The notes: generated from the sequence alone by a model not told the origin. Positions 17,251 through 27,611 are shown, counted from the stretch's first letter. The stretch: 64,000 nucleotides of DNA from Aliihoeflea aestuarii (GCF_024105665.1 NZ_JAAAMK010000002.1:605448-669447); one strand, 5' to 3'. Made by a program: numbers and translations.

Positions 17251-18209
17251 TGCGGCTCGACAATACCGAAATCCGCATCGGGTTTTTCGGCGCGCTCGCC
17301 GTGGCGGCGCTGGCGACGCTGCCGCTGTTCAGCCAGGGCTATTATCTGTCGCTCGGCGTGAACCTGATGCTCTATGCGGCGCTGTGTACGGCGTGGTCGC
17401 TGTTTTCCGGGCCGACGCATTACATTTCGCTGGCGACGGCGGCGTTTTTCGGCCTCGGCACCTATACGGTCGGGCTGTGGGTCGATCACGTCTCGTTCCC
17501 GCTTCTTGTGCTGGGTGGCGGGCTGGTCGCCGCCGGCCTTGCGGCGCTCGTCGGTCTCGCTACGCTACGGCTGTCGGGCGTCTACTTCGTCATCTTCACG
17601 CTGGGCCTTGCCGAACTCGTTCGCCAAATCGTCTCATGGACGCAGACGAAGGTGTCGACCCGAATGGGCCTCTATGTCTTCACCGACTTCACCGAGGTTC
17701 ACATCTACTGGATGCTGCTGGCGCTGACCGTCGCCGTGTTCGTCACTGGCTGGCTGATCGGCCGTTCGCGGCTGGGCTTCGCCATGAAGATCATCGGCAA
17801 TGACGAAACGGTCGCCCGCCATGTCGGCATCGATACGGCACGAGCGAAAATCCTGCTGTTCATGATTTCCGGCGCGTTCATCGGCATTGCCGGCGCGATC
17901 TCCGCCCCACGCTATGCCTATATCGAGCCGCCGTCGGCCTTCAATCCGATGATCTCGTTCCTCGTCGTCATCATGGCGCTGCTGGGTGGCACGAAGCGCC
18001 TGTGGGGGCCGCTGGTCGGGGTCATTCCCTTCACCATCCTGTTCGATCAGGTTTCGGCGCAGTTTCCGAACCACACGCCGATCGTCATGGGGCTGGCGTT
18101 TCTTGCGATCGTCTATCTGCTGCCGGATGGGGTGACGGGGCGGCTGGAGCAGCTTCGGGCGCGGATGAAGCGGCCGCGCGAAAAGTTGGGCGAGGAGGTG
18201 CGGGCATGA
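17247..18209 (+). CDS. livM: Branched-chain amino-acid-type ABC transporter permease LivM
   Basis: Second inner-membrane permease (320 residues). The start is ATG 17247 within the ATGA overlap with livH. A much longer in-frame reading to 16221 lies over livH in another frame and is not real. The protein shows the LivM hallmarks SLFSGPTHYISLATAAFFGLG and IGNDETVARHVGIDTARAK. A palindromic repeat element separates it from livG, which is unusual inside a liv operon. Confidence 0.93.
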   Translation: MMRLDNTEIRIGFFGALAVAALATLPLFSQGYYLSLGVNLMLYAALCTAWSLFSGPTHYISLATAAFFGLGTYTVGLWVDHVSFPLLVLGGGLVAAGLAALVGLATLRLSGVYFVIFTLGLAELVRQIVSWTQTKVSTRMGLYVFTDFTEVHIYWMLLALTVAVFVTGWLIGRSRLGFAMKIIGNDETVARHVGIDTARAKILLFMISGAFIGIAGAISAPRYAYIEPPSAFNPMISFLVVIMALLGGTKRLWGPLVGVIPFTILFDQVSAQFPNHTPIVMGLAFLAIVYLLPDGVTGRLEQLRARMKRPREKLGEEVRA

Positions 18210-18236
18210 GTCGATATGGTCGCATTTCTTCACGCT

Positions 18237-18380
18237 CCCCTCTGTCCTGCCGGACATCGCCCCCGCGAGGGGGGAGATTATTCGCTTCATCGCCGCGCTC
18301 TGACGATTGTGAGGCAGGCCAGGTGCTCGACGTGCTTGATCTCCCCCCTTGCGGGGGAGATATCCGGCAGGACAGAGGGG
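18237..18380. repeat. 42-bp inverted-repeat element within the liv operon
   Basis: Arm 1 (18237-18278) starts CCCCTCTGTCCTGCCGGA and ends AGGGGGGAGAT. Arm 2 (18339-18380) is its reverse complement with three mismatches in 42 bases, separated by 60 bases. Each arm also folds locally through its C-rich and G-rich halves. Sequences with this C-rich core are, from memory, abundant intergenic repeats in rhizobial genomes. It lies between livM and livG in transcribed DNA. Confidence 0.8.
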
Positions 18381-18414
18381 GGCAACGTCGAGCGCCTTTG
18401 CCTGGAGGTCGGCC

Positions 18415-19138
<724 letters not shown>

Positions 19139-19146
<8 letters not shown>

Positions 19147-20503
19147 GGTTCACGACCTCGGCGTCCGCTACGGCCGCCACATCGCGCTCGACGGCGTGTC
19201 GCTCAAGGTCGCCAAGGGCGAAATCTGCGTCATGCTGGGCGCGAACGGGGCCGGCAAGTCGAGTCTGCTGAAAGCGATCGCGGGCATGGTTTCGACCATG
19301 CCCGGCACGAAGGCGGTGATGAACGGCAAGCCGATCACCGCGATGAAGGCCCACAAGATCGTTGAGGAAGGCATCGCGCTGGTGCCTGAAGGGCGCGGTA
19401 TTTTCGGCGAACTGACCGTAGCCGAGAATCTGAAGCTCGGTGCGTTCGCGGCGCGGGCGCGCGGCGACGAAGCGGCGACGCTCAGGCGCATCTACGAATT
19501 GTTCCCGCGTCTTGCCGAGCGCAAAAGCCAGATCGCGCGCACCATGTCGGGCGGCGAGCAGCAGATGGTGGCGATCGGCCGCGCGCTTATGTCGAAGCCG
19601 GACATCTTGATGCTGGACGAGCCGTCGCTCGGCCTGTCGCCGCTTTTATCCAAGGAATTGTTCAAGTCGCTGAAGACGGTAGCGGCGACGGGGGTCGGTA
19701 TCCTTCTGGTCGAGCAGAACGCGCGGCTCAGCCTCAAGATCGCCGATCGCGGCTATCTGATCGAGAACGGGCTGATCACCGGCGAGGATACGGCTATCAA
19801 TCTGATGAACGATCCGGCCGTCGCCAACGCTTATCTGGGCGGCGGCAAGCCGGACGGCGAAAAGCGCACGGCGAGCCGCGGCATCGCGCTGCCGCCTTTC
19901 CTCGGACTCCCGTCGTCGCTGGAAGGCATCGCGCGCATGGCCGGTGATCTGGCGCGGCGCGCGGGCGTGATCGGGCAGGCCTTCGTGCGCCATCTGCGGC
20001 GGGAGACACCGGCACCGAGCGCATTCATCGGGCGCTACGATCCGAAGGCGGGGCCGGATCCATGGGAGGTCGCTGCAAGTGAATTGACGCAGTCGAAGCC
20101 GGTTGCGCGGGAGGCCAGTAGCCTGTCGGATCAGGCAGGCGAATTGGCGCGTCGTGCGCAGGAGCGGCTGGCGCGACATGTCGAGACGCAGCGCCTGACG
20201 CGGCGACATGCGTTCCCGGTGCCGAAGCCTCGGGTGACGGAATCGGCGAAAACGGCGGACGGCACTTATGGCATGGTTGGCCACAACAGCGCCGGCTATG
20301 ATCTCAACGATGAGGCGAGGCCCCGCATCGACTATTCCGACATGGCCGCGCGCGCAGCGTCCATTCAGGCGCGGCATATCACCGGGCGCCGCAAAACACC
20401 GACCGCCTTCATGGTCTCGCCACAACCGGCGGTGACGCTCGATGACGGCGTGCAACCCGAAACCAAATCCCCCAAGAAGCGAAAAAAGCAGAAGGAGACC
20501 TGA
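19139..20503 (+). CDS. livF: ABC transporter ATP-binding protein LivF with long C-terminal extension
   Basis: Residues 1 to about 236 form a normal LivF ATPase: Walker A GANGAGKSS, signature MSGGEQQM, Walker B ILMLDEPSLGLSP. Relatives stop there, but this reading frame continues to 454 residues. The extra ~218 residues are rich in Arg, Ala, Ser and Pro, with no obvious domain or membrane segment, and contain GHNSAGYDLNDEARPRIDYS. They end in a lysine-rich tail (SPKKRKKQKET). The start is ATG 19139 inside livG. The stop lies one base before the ATG of the next aldehyde dehydrogenase, so the extension is part of a tight operon and not a read-through of decayed DNA. Confidence 0.88.
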
Positions 20504-20504
20504 T

Positions 20505-21965
20505 ATGGCTCGCGTTTTCGAAGGCATGTATATCGGCGGCGGTTGGACCGCCACGAAGAAGACCTTCAAGGATTTAAACCCGTCCGATGGCTCCGTCTGG
20601 GCCGAGGTGCCGGATTCCGGCAAGGCCGAGACGACCGCCGCGATCGAGGCCGCGCACGCCGCGTTTCCCGAATGGTCGAAGCTGCCCTTTTCCAAGCGGG
20701 CGCACTACCTGCACAAGGCGGCCGAGATCTGGGAACGGCGGAAGATGGAAATCATCGACGCGATTCAGGCCGAAGGCGGTGGCTGGTTCGGCAAAGGCAT
20801 GTTCGAGACCGGCTATGTGCCGGAAGTCTTCCACGCCGCCGCCGCGTCCGTATGGAACGCGACGGGTGAGGTGCTGCCGTCCGAATATGGCAAGGTGTCG
20901 ATGGCCGTTCGCCGTCCGATGGGCGTCGTCTCGGTCATTTCGCCATGGAACTTCCCGTGCATCCTGACGGCACGCGGCTTCCTGTTCCCGCTCGTCGCGG
21001 GCAATACGATCGTCCTGAAACCTTCCGAGGAAACGCCTTATCTCGGCGGGCTTCTGTTCGCCGAAATCTTCGAGGAAGCGGGCCTGCCGAAGGGCGTCTT
21101 CAACGTCGTCACCTGCTCGCGCGAGAATGTGGCTGAAGTCGGCGACGAACTGATCGAGCATCCTTACGTGAAGGGCATTTCCTTTACCGGATCGACAGCC
21201 GTCGGCCGCCAGATCGCGGCAAAGGCGGGCGCGCATCTGAAGAAGTGCTGCGTCGAACTCGGCGGCAAGGATTCGCTCATCGTGCTCGAAGACGCCGAGA
21301 TGGAGCGCGCCACGCAGGCGGCCAATTTCGGCTCGTTCATGCACCAGGGCCAGATCTGCATGTCGGTCGAGAAGGTGCTCGTCCACGAGAAGATCTTCGA
21401 TGACTTCCTGGCGAAGTTCGTGGAGCGCGCGAAGAAGCTCAAGGTCGGCGATCCGACGCTGAGCAAGGAGCACATCATCGGGCCGCTCATCAACGACAAG
21501 CAGGTCGCACGCGTGAAGGAACAGCTCGACGACGCGATCGCCAAGGGTGCGAAAGTGGTGCTCGGCGGCAAGATCGAGGGCCGCTTTGTCGAACCGACGA
21601 TCCTGACGGGCGTGACGCCCGACATGAAGCTCTATCAGGACGAGACGTTCGGCCCCGTCGTGCCGGTCATCCCGTTCCGCACCGACGACGAGGCGATCGA
21701 AATCGCCAATGACAGCGAATACGGGCTTTCGGCGGGCGTCATGACAAAGGACGAAGCGCGGGGTCTTGCGATCGTCAACAGCCTCGACACGGGCAACTGC
21801 CATATCAACTGTTCGTCGGTGAATGACGAGCCGCACGTCCCGTTTGGCGGTTTCAAGGCATCCGGTGTCGGCAAGCATGGCGGCCGCTGGTCGCTGGAGA
21901 CGTTCACGGAAACGCGCTGGATCACCCTCGATCGTGGCGGTCGCCCCTATCCGCCGATGTTCTGA
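20505..21965 (+). CDS. Aldehyde dehydrogenase (benzaldehyde/vanillin dehydrogenase-like)
   Basis: A 486-residue aldehyde dehydrogenase starting at ATG 20505 with AAGGAG upstream. The catalytic glutamate is in VELGGKDSLIVLEDAE and the nucleophilic cysteine in HQGQICMSVEKVLVH; the C-terminal block PFGGFKASGVGKHGG is present. HQGQICMS is frequent in aromatic-aldehyde dehydrogenases. It is clearly a different lineage from the dehydrogenase at 13649-15073, so the operon encodes two distinct aldehyde-oxidising steps or two substrate ranges. A strong terminator follows ten bases after the stop. Confidence 0.88.
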   Translation: MARVFEGMYIGGGWTATKKTFKDLNPSDGSVWAEVPDSGKAETTAAIEAAHAAFPEWSKLPFSKRAHYLHKAAEIWERRKMEIIDAIQAEGGGWFGKGMFETGYVPEVFHAAAASVWNATGEVLPSEYGKVSMAVRRPMGVVSVISPWNFPCILTARGFLFPLVAGNTIVLKPSEETPYLGGLLFAEIFEEAGLPKGVFNVVTCSRENVAEVGDELIEHPYVKGISFTGSTAVGRQIAAKAGAHLKKCCVELGGKDSLIVLEDAEMERATQAANFGSFMHQGQICMSVEKVLVHEKIFDDFLAKFVERAKKLKVGDPTLSKEHIIGPLINDKQVARVKEQLDDAIAKGAKVVLGGKIEGRFVEPTILTGVTPDMKLYQDETFGPVVPVIPFRTDDEAIEIANDSEYGLSAGVMTKDEARGLAIVNSLDTGNCHINCSSVNDEPHVPFGGFKASGVGKHGGRWSLETFTETRWITLDRGGRPYPPMF

Positions 21966-21974
21966 CGACGGGAG

Positions 21975-22000
21975 AAAGGCCGGGTGCGAGCCCGGCCTTT
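21975..22000 (+). terminator. Rho-independent terminator of the liv operon
   Basis: AAAGGCCGGG (21975-21984) pairs perfectly with CCCGGCCTTT (21991-22000) across a six-base loop. It lies between convergent genes (aldehyde dehydrogenase and IclR), and its A/T ends allow it to act in both directions. Confidence 0.8.
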
Positions 22001-22006
22001 CTTCAC

Positions 22007-22774
22007 TTAAGTTTCCGAGTCGCCGTAAAGATGCAGCGACAGGTTTTTCGCCGCGTCTCGCAGAGCCGGAATGAACCCGTCCATGGCCTCGTCGCTCATG
22101 CGCGCTGAGGCGCCGAATACGGACAGGCCGCAGATCATCTGTCCGGATCGTGCGAGGACCGGAACGGCAATGCCGTGAATCTCGCTTTCGCGTTCGCCGC
22201 GATTATAGGCGACACGCTTGCGACGCACGTCGTCGAGTTCGGCTTCCAGTTTCGCCCTCGTCGTCGCGGTCGCCTCCGTCATGGTCCTGAAATCCGTCCG
22301 CTCGAAATACCGATCGAGATCGGATTCCCCGAGCTGTGCCAGCCACAATTTGCCATGCGCGGTCGCGTAGGCCTCCAGCCGCGAGCCTTTGCGAACATCG
22401 ACGAAGAGCGGCCGGTCTGCAACCGCCTTGGCGATACAAACCGCCGCCTCGCCGTCGAAAATGGTCGCCATCGACCCCTCGCCGAGGTCTCGCGTCAGCT
22501 TTTCCAGAACAGGCTGGACGGCGCCCGCCAGGCTTCCGGGGTCGGCCGCGCGCTTGCCCAGATCGGCAATCGCGTAGCCAAGCCGATAGCTGCCTCGCGA
22601 TACGGCGACGAGCGCGCCGGTTCGCTCCAGCGTGCGCAAGAAGCGGTGTGCGCTGACCGCGTTCATGCCGAACCGCGTGGCAAGTGTTGCCGCCGAAATC
22701 TGCTCGATCCCCTCGTTGAAGAGCGAGAGGATTTCGAACGCCTTAACGACCGAGTTGTTGATTTGACTGATCAA
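22007..22774 (-). CDS. IclR family transcriptional regulator
   Basis: A 255-residue regulator with an N-terminal winged helix-turn-helix (VVKAFEILSLFNEGIEQISAATLATRF) and a C-terminal GAF-like effector domain of the IclR type. It is divergent from the TPP enzyme and TRAP transporter genes, with a 118-base gap containing an ATTGACA-N14-TGTCAAT inverted repeat. IclR proteins usually sense intermediates of aromatic or organic-acid catabolism, so it probably controls the 22.9-27.6 kb operon. Confidence 0.9.
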   Translation of the reverse strand: MISQINNSVVKAFEILSLFNEGIEQISAATLATRFGMNAVSAHRFLRTLERTGALVAVSRGSYRLGYAIADLGKRAADPGSLAGAVQPVLEKLTRDLGEGSMATIFDGEAAVCIAKAVADRPLFVDVRKGSRLEAYATAHGKLWLAQLGESDLDRYFERTDFRTMTEATATTRAKLEAELDDVRRKRVAYNRGERESEIHGIAVPVLARSGQMICGLSVFGASARMSDEAMDGFIPALRDAAKNLSLHLYGDSET

Positions 22775-22830
22775 ATTTCTGCCGTCGCGGGCTTGGCGAC
22801 GCCTTCCATGCTGAAAACCGACAATTGCAG

Positions 22831-22858
22831 ATTGACAAGGTGAGCCGCTACTGTCAAT
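22831..22858. promoter_or_regulatory. Inverted repeat, candidate IclR operator
   Basis: ATTGACA (22831-22837) and TGTCAAT (22852-22858) form a perfect 7-bp inverted repeat with a 14-base spacer. It lies in the gap between the divergent IclR and TPP-enzyme genes and is followed by a short AT-rich stretch that could hold the plus-strand promoter. Confidence 0.5.
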
Positions 22859-22892
22859 TTTTAGATATATAAATTACACATATAGCAATATC

Positions 22893-24656
22893 ATGAATGC
22901 AGACGTCATACCCAGCTTTTCCGGATTTCCCGCCTCTTCCGGCGAGGACAAGGCAGACGTCGTCAAGATGACTGCCGGGGGCGCATTGCTAGCGCGGCTC
23001 AAGGCCGTCGGCGTCGATTACATCTTCGCCAATTCCGGCACCGACTTCCCACCCATTATCGAGGGGTTGGCCGAGGCATCGGCAAAGAACATCGATTTGC
23101 CGCAGGCGCTGGTGATGCCGCACGAATCCGCTGCCATGGGCATGGCTCATGGCTACTATCTGGCGACGCGCCGCGCGCAGGCGGTGATGGCGCACACGAA
23201 TGTGGGACTTGCAAATTGCGCGATGGGCGCGATCAACGCCGCAGCCGAACAGATTCCCGTCCTGCTGTTTTCCGGTCGCACTCCGACGACGGAAGAAGGC
23301 AGACTTGGCACACGCACGGTTCCCATAGGATGGGGACAGGAAATGCGCGACCAGACGGCCCTGGTACGTGAGGCTTCCAAGTGGGATTACGAACTGCGCT
23401 TTCCCGAGCAGGTGCCGCAACTCGTCGACCGTGCATACGCCATCGCCAATTCGACGCCGCCCGGACCGGTCTATGTCAGCCTGCCGCGCGAGACGTTGTG
23501 CGAATCGATCGAATTCAAGGCGCTATCCGCGCCCGCGACGATGAAAGCCGCGCGTGCCGCCGCTCATCCCGACAGCCTCGCGGATGCAATCAAGCTTCTG
23601 GCGGCCGCCGAACGCCCGCTGATCATTGCGCAGCGGGGCTGCGGCGACGCGACGGGCTTCGAGGCGCTTGGACAACTGGCGCAGGATTGGGCCATCCCGG
23701 TCGTCCAGTACTGGGCGATCCAGCTTGCGATTTCCGCCGATCATCCGATGTCGGCGGGCACCGATCCCGCGCCCTATATCGGTGATGCGGATGTCGTTCT
23801 CGTCATCGACAGCCTCGCGCCCTGGTCCCCTGACACTCACAAGCTGCGCGACGACGCGAAGGTCATCCAGATCGGCCGCGACCCGCTCTATGCCCGTTTT
23901 CCGATCCGCAATTTCGCCGCGCATGTATCGATCCAGGGTGCGGTCGAAGATGTGCTCGCGTCCCTGCATAAGGGGCTGGAGCCGCACCGGGTGGACGCCG
24001 CTTCCCGCATCGAGACACGGCGCGCGCCGATCGCGCAGCAGGCCAATGACCGCCGACGCCGCGTGACGGTTCAGGCGCGCAGCGGCGGCGGCGAGCCGAT
24101 GACGAAGGACTTCGTCAGCCTGACTTTGTCCGAGGCGCTTTGGGATCGGGACGCCGCCATACTTTCCGAACTCGGATGCCCGCTCGAACCGCTGCAGCTC
24201 AAGCGGCCGAACTCTTGGTATCAGGAGCCGCATTCCGGCGGCCTCGGCTGGGCCTTTCCGGCTGCGCTCGGCATGTCGCTCGCCAATCGCGACCGGCTGA
24301 CGATCGCGACGATGGGCGACGGTTCCTACCTCTTTTCGAACGCACCTGCCTGCCACCAGATCGCCGAAGCGCTCGAATTGCCGGTGCTGGTGTTGGTTTT
24401 GAATAACAGCGAATGGGGCGCGGTGCGCAATTCGGTGCTCGGCATTTATCCAGACGGCTACGCGGCAAAAAGCAACGCGATGCCGTTGACATCGCTCAAC
24501 CCCACGCCGGACTTCACCAAGATCGCCGCCGCCAGCCGCGCGTGGACTGCAAGCGTGCGAGACGGGGGCGCTCTGCCGCAGGTTCTCGCCGAGGCCATTC
24601 ACCATATCGAAACCAAGCGAAGCCAGGCGCTCGTCGAAATCGCGATACGTGCCTGA
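22893..24656 (+). CDS. Thiamine-pyrophosphate-requiring enzyme (2-oxoacid decarboxylase/acetolactate synthase-like)
   Basis: A 587-residue TPP enzyme. The PYR-domain glutamate is in MPHESAAMGMAHGYY. The PP domain has a canonical MGDGSYLFSNAP and ends in LNNSEWGAV, so cofactor binding is intact. It is clearly divergent from the TPP enzyme at 7035-8588. No ribosome site is seen before ATG 22893. Translation might begin at ATG 22971 (MTAGGALLARL), closer to the usual family start, or be leaderless from 22893. The downstream TRAP transporter probably imports its oxoacid substrate or a precursor. The exact reaction is unknown. Confidence 0.82.
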   Translation: MNADVIPSFSGFPASSGEDKADVVKMTAGGALLARLKAVGVDYIFANSGTDFPPIIEGLAEASAKNIDLPQALVMPHESAAMGMAHGYYLATRRAQAVMAHTNVGLANCAMGAINAAAEQIPVLLFSGRTPTTEEGRLGTRTVPIGWGQEMRDQTALVREASKWDYELRFPEQVPQLVDRAYAIANSTPPGPVYVSLPRETLCESIEFKALSAPATMKAARAAAHPDSLADAIKLLAAAERPLIIAQRGCGDATGFEALGQLAQDWAIPVVQYWAIQLAISADHPMSAGTDPAPYIGDADVVLVIDSLAPWSPDTHKLRDDAKVIQIGRDPLYARFPIRNFAAHVSIQGAVEDVLASLHKGLEPHRVDAASRIETRRAPIAQQANDRRRRVTVQARSGGGEPMTKDFVSLTLSEALWDRDAAILSELGCPLEPLQLKRPNSWYQEPHSGGLGWAFPAALGMSLANRDRLTIATMGDGSYLFSNAPACHQIAEALELPVLVLVLNNSEWGAVRNSVLGIYPDGYAAKSNAMPLTSLNPTPDFTKIAAASRAWTASVRDGGALPQVLAEAIHHIETKRSQALVEIAIRA

Positions 24657-24720
24657 CGAGAGGAACGAAACGACCGGCGAAGCGGAGGACAATTGCTTCG
24701 CCATCACGAAAGGGAGAGAG

Positions 24721-25722
24721 ATGAAGATCATTGCCAATGCCACCGCGCTGGTTCTTCTGGCCACCGCATCCGCCGCCGCGCAGGACGTCGACCTACGTTT
24801 TTCGACCTGGTTGCCACCTAAACATGGCGTCCACGAGGGTTTGGAAAAATGGGCCGCATCAATTCGCGAACAAAGCGGAAATACGATCGACGTGACGCTC
24901 TACCCGGCCGAGCAACTGGGCCGTGCCAACGATCACTACGACATGGCGCGTGACGGCATCGCCGATCTGTCTTTCCTCAATGTCGGCTATCAGGCTGGAC
25001 GTTTTCCGATCGCCGAGGCGATCCACCTGCCCTTCACGGTCGCCAGCGGCATTGGCGGCTCGACGGCCTTCGACAGCTGGTATCGTGAACATGCCCAGAC
25101 CGAAATGGCGGACGTGAAATTCTGCCTCGGCTTCGTCCATGAACCGGGAACGATTCACGCCAAGACCGAAATCCGCACACCGGACCAGATGCGTGGCCTC
25201 AACATCCGCTCCGCGCACGCGACGATGGCGAATTACGTGACTGCGCTCGGCGGCTCCAACGTGCGCGTATCAGCGCCTGAAAGCCGCTCGGCGTTGGAAT
25301 CTGGCGTGGCGGATGCCGTCACCTTCCCCTGGGAATCCGCGATCATCTTCGGTCTCGACAATGTCGTGAACTATTCGATGGATGCGCCGCTCTATGTGTC
25401 CGGCTTCGTATGGGTCATGAACCAGGGCACCTACGACGCCATGACCGACGAGCAGAAGTCCGTCATGGATGCACATTGCTCGACCGAGTGGGCAACCGAG
25501 ATCGCCTCGACCTGGAGCGCGCATGAGAAGGCGGGGCACGAAGCGCTCGAAGCCAAGGCCGGTCACACCGTTTACGCGTTGACGCCTGAGGAAATCGGAG
25601 CGTGGCGAGAAGCCGCCGCTTCCCTGCACGACAGCTGGCTCGCAGCGGCCGGACCGAACGGGGCCGACGCCCTTCAGGGGCTCGAAGCGGCGCTCGAAGC
25701 TGAAGGCGCCAAGGTCGAATAA
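24721..25722 (+). CDS. dctP: TRAP transporter substrate-binding protein DctP
   Basis: Periplasmic binding protein of a TRAP transporter, 333 residues, with a short signal peptide (MKIIANATALVLLATASAAA). The mature part starts QDVDLRFSTWLPPKHGVHEG. The family arginine that contacts ligand carboxylates is not obvious; the expected region reads MRGLNIRSAHATM. ATG 24721 has AAAGGGAGAGAG directly upstream; earlier in-frame codons overlap the TPP gene end and are rejected. TRAP binding proteins take up organic acids with a sodium gradient. A perfect 20-bp palindrome follows its stop. Confidence 0.9.
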   Translation: MKIIANATALVLLATASAAAQDVDLRFSTWLPPKHGVHEGLEKWAASIREQSGNTIDVTLYPAEQLGRANDHYDMARDGIADLSFLNVGYQAGRFPIAEAIHLPFTVASGIGGSTAFDSWYREHAQTEMADVKFCLGFVHEPGTIHAKTEIRTPDQMRGLNIRSAHATMANYVTALGGSNVRVSAPESRSALESGVADAVTFPWESAIIFGLDNVVNYSMDAPLYVSGFVWVMNQGTYDAMTDEQKSVMDAHCSTEWATEIASTWSAHEKAGHEALEAKAGHTVYALTPEEIGAWREAAASLHDSWLAAAGPNGADALQGLEAALEAEGAKVE

Positions 25723-25744
25723 CACAACGTCAACAACGCCCGAT

Positions 25745-25764
25745 CGGCCGCGACGTCGCGGCCG
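25745..25764 (+). other. 20-bp perfect palindrome between dctP and dctQ
   Basis: CGGCCGCGAC followed directly by GTCGCGGCCG is a perfect palindrome 22 bases after the dctP stop. In RNA it forms a very stable GC hairpin and may stabilise the binding-protein message or reduce read-through into the permease genes. Confidence 0.55.
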
Positions 25765-25798
25765 GCCGCCTATGCGCCGGCCTTGAGGACACCACGAT

Positions 25799-26275
25799 AT
25801 GAGACGCCTTCTTTCCGCAATCGAAATGCTTGCCGGTTTCGCACTGGCACTCGTCGCGGGATTGATCTTCCTGACGGCGGCTTTGCGCTACGGCCTGTCG
25901 ACCAGCCTGCCGGACGGGTTCGATCTGGCGCGCTATCTTCAGGGTATCGCGCTGATGTGGGGCATGTCCGTCGCCACCTATCGCAGCGGGCACATCAAGG
26001 TCGATCTCGTCTGGGAGTTGTCTGGCCCGCGCATGCAGCGCGCGATCGATATCTTCGCGGCTTTCGTGACCGCTGCCTTCTTCTGCGTCTTCGCATGGGC
26101 GCTCATTGACGGCCTCGGCGGGCGCATTCGCTCGAATGAACTGACCGCAGACATGCGCATCGTGGTCTGGCCGTTCTACCTCACCGCTATCCTCGGCGTC
26201 GTCGCGACCGCCCTCGTCTCGCTCGTCGTGCTTTTCAGATCATTCCAACCGACGGACAGTCACGCACATGGATAG
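25799..26275 (+). CDS. dctQ: TRAP transporter small permease DctQ
   Basis: Inner-membrane protein of 158 residues with four hydrophobic segments (first MLAGFALALVAGLIFLTAAL), typical of the small DctQ subunit. A conserved-looking RSGHIKVDL segment precedes the third helix. It overlaps the start of dctM by eight bases. It is required with DctM for sodium-coupled uptake of the ligand delivered by DctP. Confidence 0.88.
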   Translation: MRRLLSAIEMLAGFALALVAGLIFLTAALRYGLSTSLPDGFDLARYLQGIALMWGMSVATYRSGHIKVDLVWELSGPRMQRAIDIFAAFVTAAFFCVFAWALIDGLGGRIRSNELTADMRIVVWPFYLTAILGVVATALVSLVVLFRSFQPTDSHAHG

Positions 26276-27566
26276 GGAAATCGTCGCCATAGGCGGCTTC
26301 GTCGTTCTTTTCGTCCTGATGTTCCTGCGCGTTCCCGTCGGCATCGCAATGGCCATCGTCGGATTCGGCGGGTTCGGTCTGCTGACCGGTTGGACAGCCG
26401 CCTTCCGGCAGCTTGCGCAGTCGCCGCTGTCAACCGTTATGGACTTCAACCTGTCGGTCATTCCGATGTTCATCCTCATGGGCGCGTTCGCATCGGGCTC
26501 CGGCATGTCGCGCGATCTGTTCGCGGCGAGCCGCGCCTGGCTCGGACACTGGCGCGGCGGCCTGGGCATCGCCACCATCGCGACCTGCGGCGGCTTCGCC
26601 GCGATCAACGGTTCTTCGGTGGCAACGGCGGCGACCATGACCCAGGTCGCGCTGCCCGAACTGCGAAAGGCGGGCTATGGCGACAAGCTGTCGACCGGCA
26701 TGATCGCGGCCGGCGGCACACTCGGCATCATGATCCCGCCTTCCGTCATTCTCGTGCTCTACGCGATAATCACCAACCAGGACGTGACGCGGCTGTTCAT
26801 TGCGGGCGTCATTCCCGGCCTGCTCGGCATCGTGATGTATGCCATTACCGTGCGCATTCTGGTTGCGAGACGCTCGGATGACTTTCCGCCGGCGGAAGCC
26901 GTATCCTGGAACACACGTTTCTCGACGCTGCTGGCCGTTTGGCCCGCGATCGTGCTGTTCGCTTTCGTGCTTGGTGGACTTTATGGGGGCCTTTTCACGA
27001 TCACCGAAGCAGCGGGCATGGGCGCGGTCGGTGCGCTTCTGATCGGCATCGCGCAAGGGCGGCTCGGACCGAAGCAGATCATGGAATGCTTCATAGCGTC
27101 GTTGCGCACGACGTCGGCAATCTTCCTGATCGTCATCGGCGCCTATCTGTTCGGCTACTTTTTGACGATCACGCAGACCACGCAGAACATGGTCGAGTTT
27201 CTGGTGAATCTGCCGTTCGGCCCCTACGGCATCCTGTTGCTCGTCATCATGGTCTATATTGTGCTCGGCGCGGTGATGGACGAACTCGCGATCATTCTTG
27301 TGACGATACCGGTGGTGTTCCCGGCGATCGTGCAACTTGGCTTCGACCCGGTCTGGTTCGGCATCGTCATCGTCATGACCTGCACGCTCGGCATGATCAC
27401 GCCGCCGGTCGGGATGAACGTCTTCGTCATCAATTCGATCGCACGGGACGTCTCGCTCGGCACCGTCTATCGGGGCGTCGTACCGTTCGTCCTTTCGGAT
27501 GTCGTCAGGCTGTTCCTCATCTGCGCATTCCCGGCGATCGCTCTCTTTTTGCCAAATACAATGTGA
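26268..27566 (+). CDS. dctM: TRAP transporter large permease DctM
   Basis: Large inner-membrane TRAP subunit (432 residues) with about twelve hydrophobic segments. The family motif region GTLGIMIPPSVILVLYAI and the GGLYGGLFTITEAAGMGAVG stretch are present, as is GMITPPVGMNVFVIN near the end. The start overlaps dctQ. It is the last gene of the IclR-linked operon, and the next gene is convergent. Confidence 0.92.
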   Translation: MDREIVAIGGFVVLFVLMFLRVPVGIAMAIVGFGGFGLLTGWTAAFRQLAQSPLSTVMDFNLSVIPMFILMGAFASGSGMSRDLFAASRAWLGHWRGGLGIATIATCGGFAAINGSSVATAATMTQVALPELRKAGYGDKLSTGMIAAGGTLGIMIPPSVILVLYAIITNQDVTRLFIAGVIPGLLGIVMYAITVRILVARRSDDFPPAEAVSWNTRFSTLLAVWPAIVLFAFVLGGLYGGLFTITEAAGMGAVGALLIGIAQGRLGPKQIMECFIASLRTTSAIFLIVIGAYLFGYFLTITQTTQNMVEFLVNLPFGPYGILLLVIMVYIVLGAVMDELAIILVTIPVVFPAIVQLGFDPVWFGIVIVMTCTLGMITPPVGMNVFVINSIARDVSLGTVYRGVVPFVLSDVVRLFLICAFPAIALFLPNTM

Positions 27567-27611
27567 TGGCCCACCGCACGTCGACTTCTTTTTGTAGGAT
27601 GGTGACGGCAT

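Noticed and set aside
18237..18380. CRISPR-like repeat
   Set aside because: Only two arms in inverted orientation, no regular spacers and no cas genes; it is a palindromic intergenic element.
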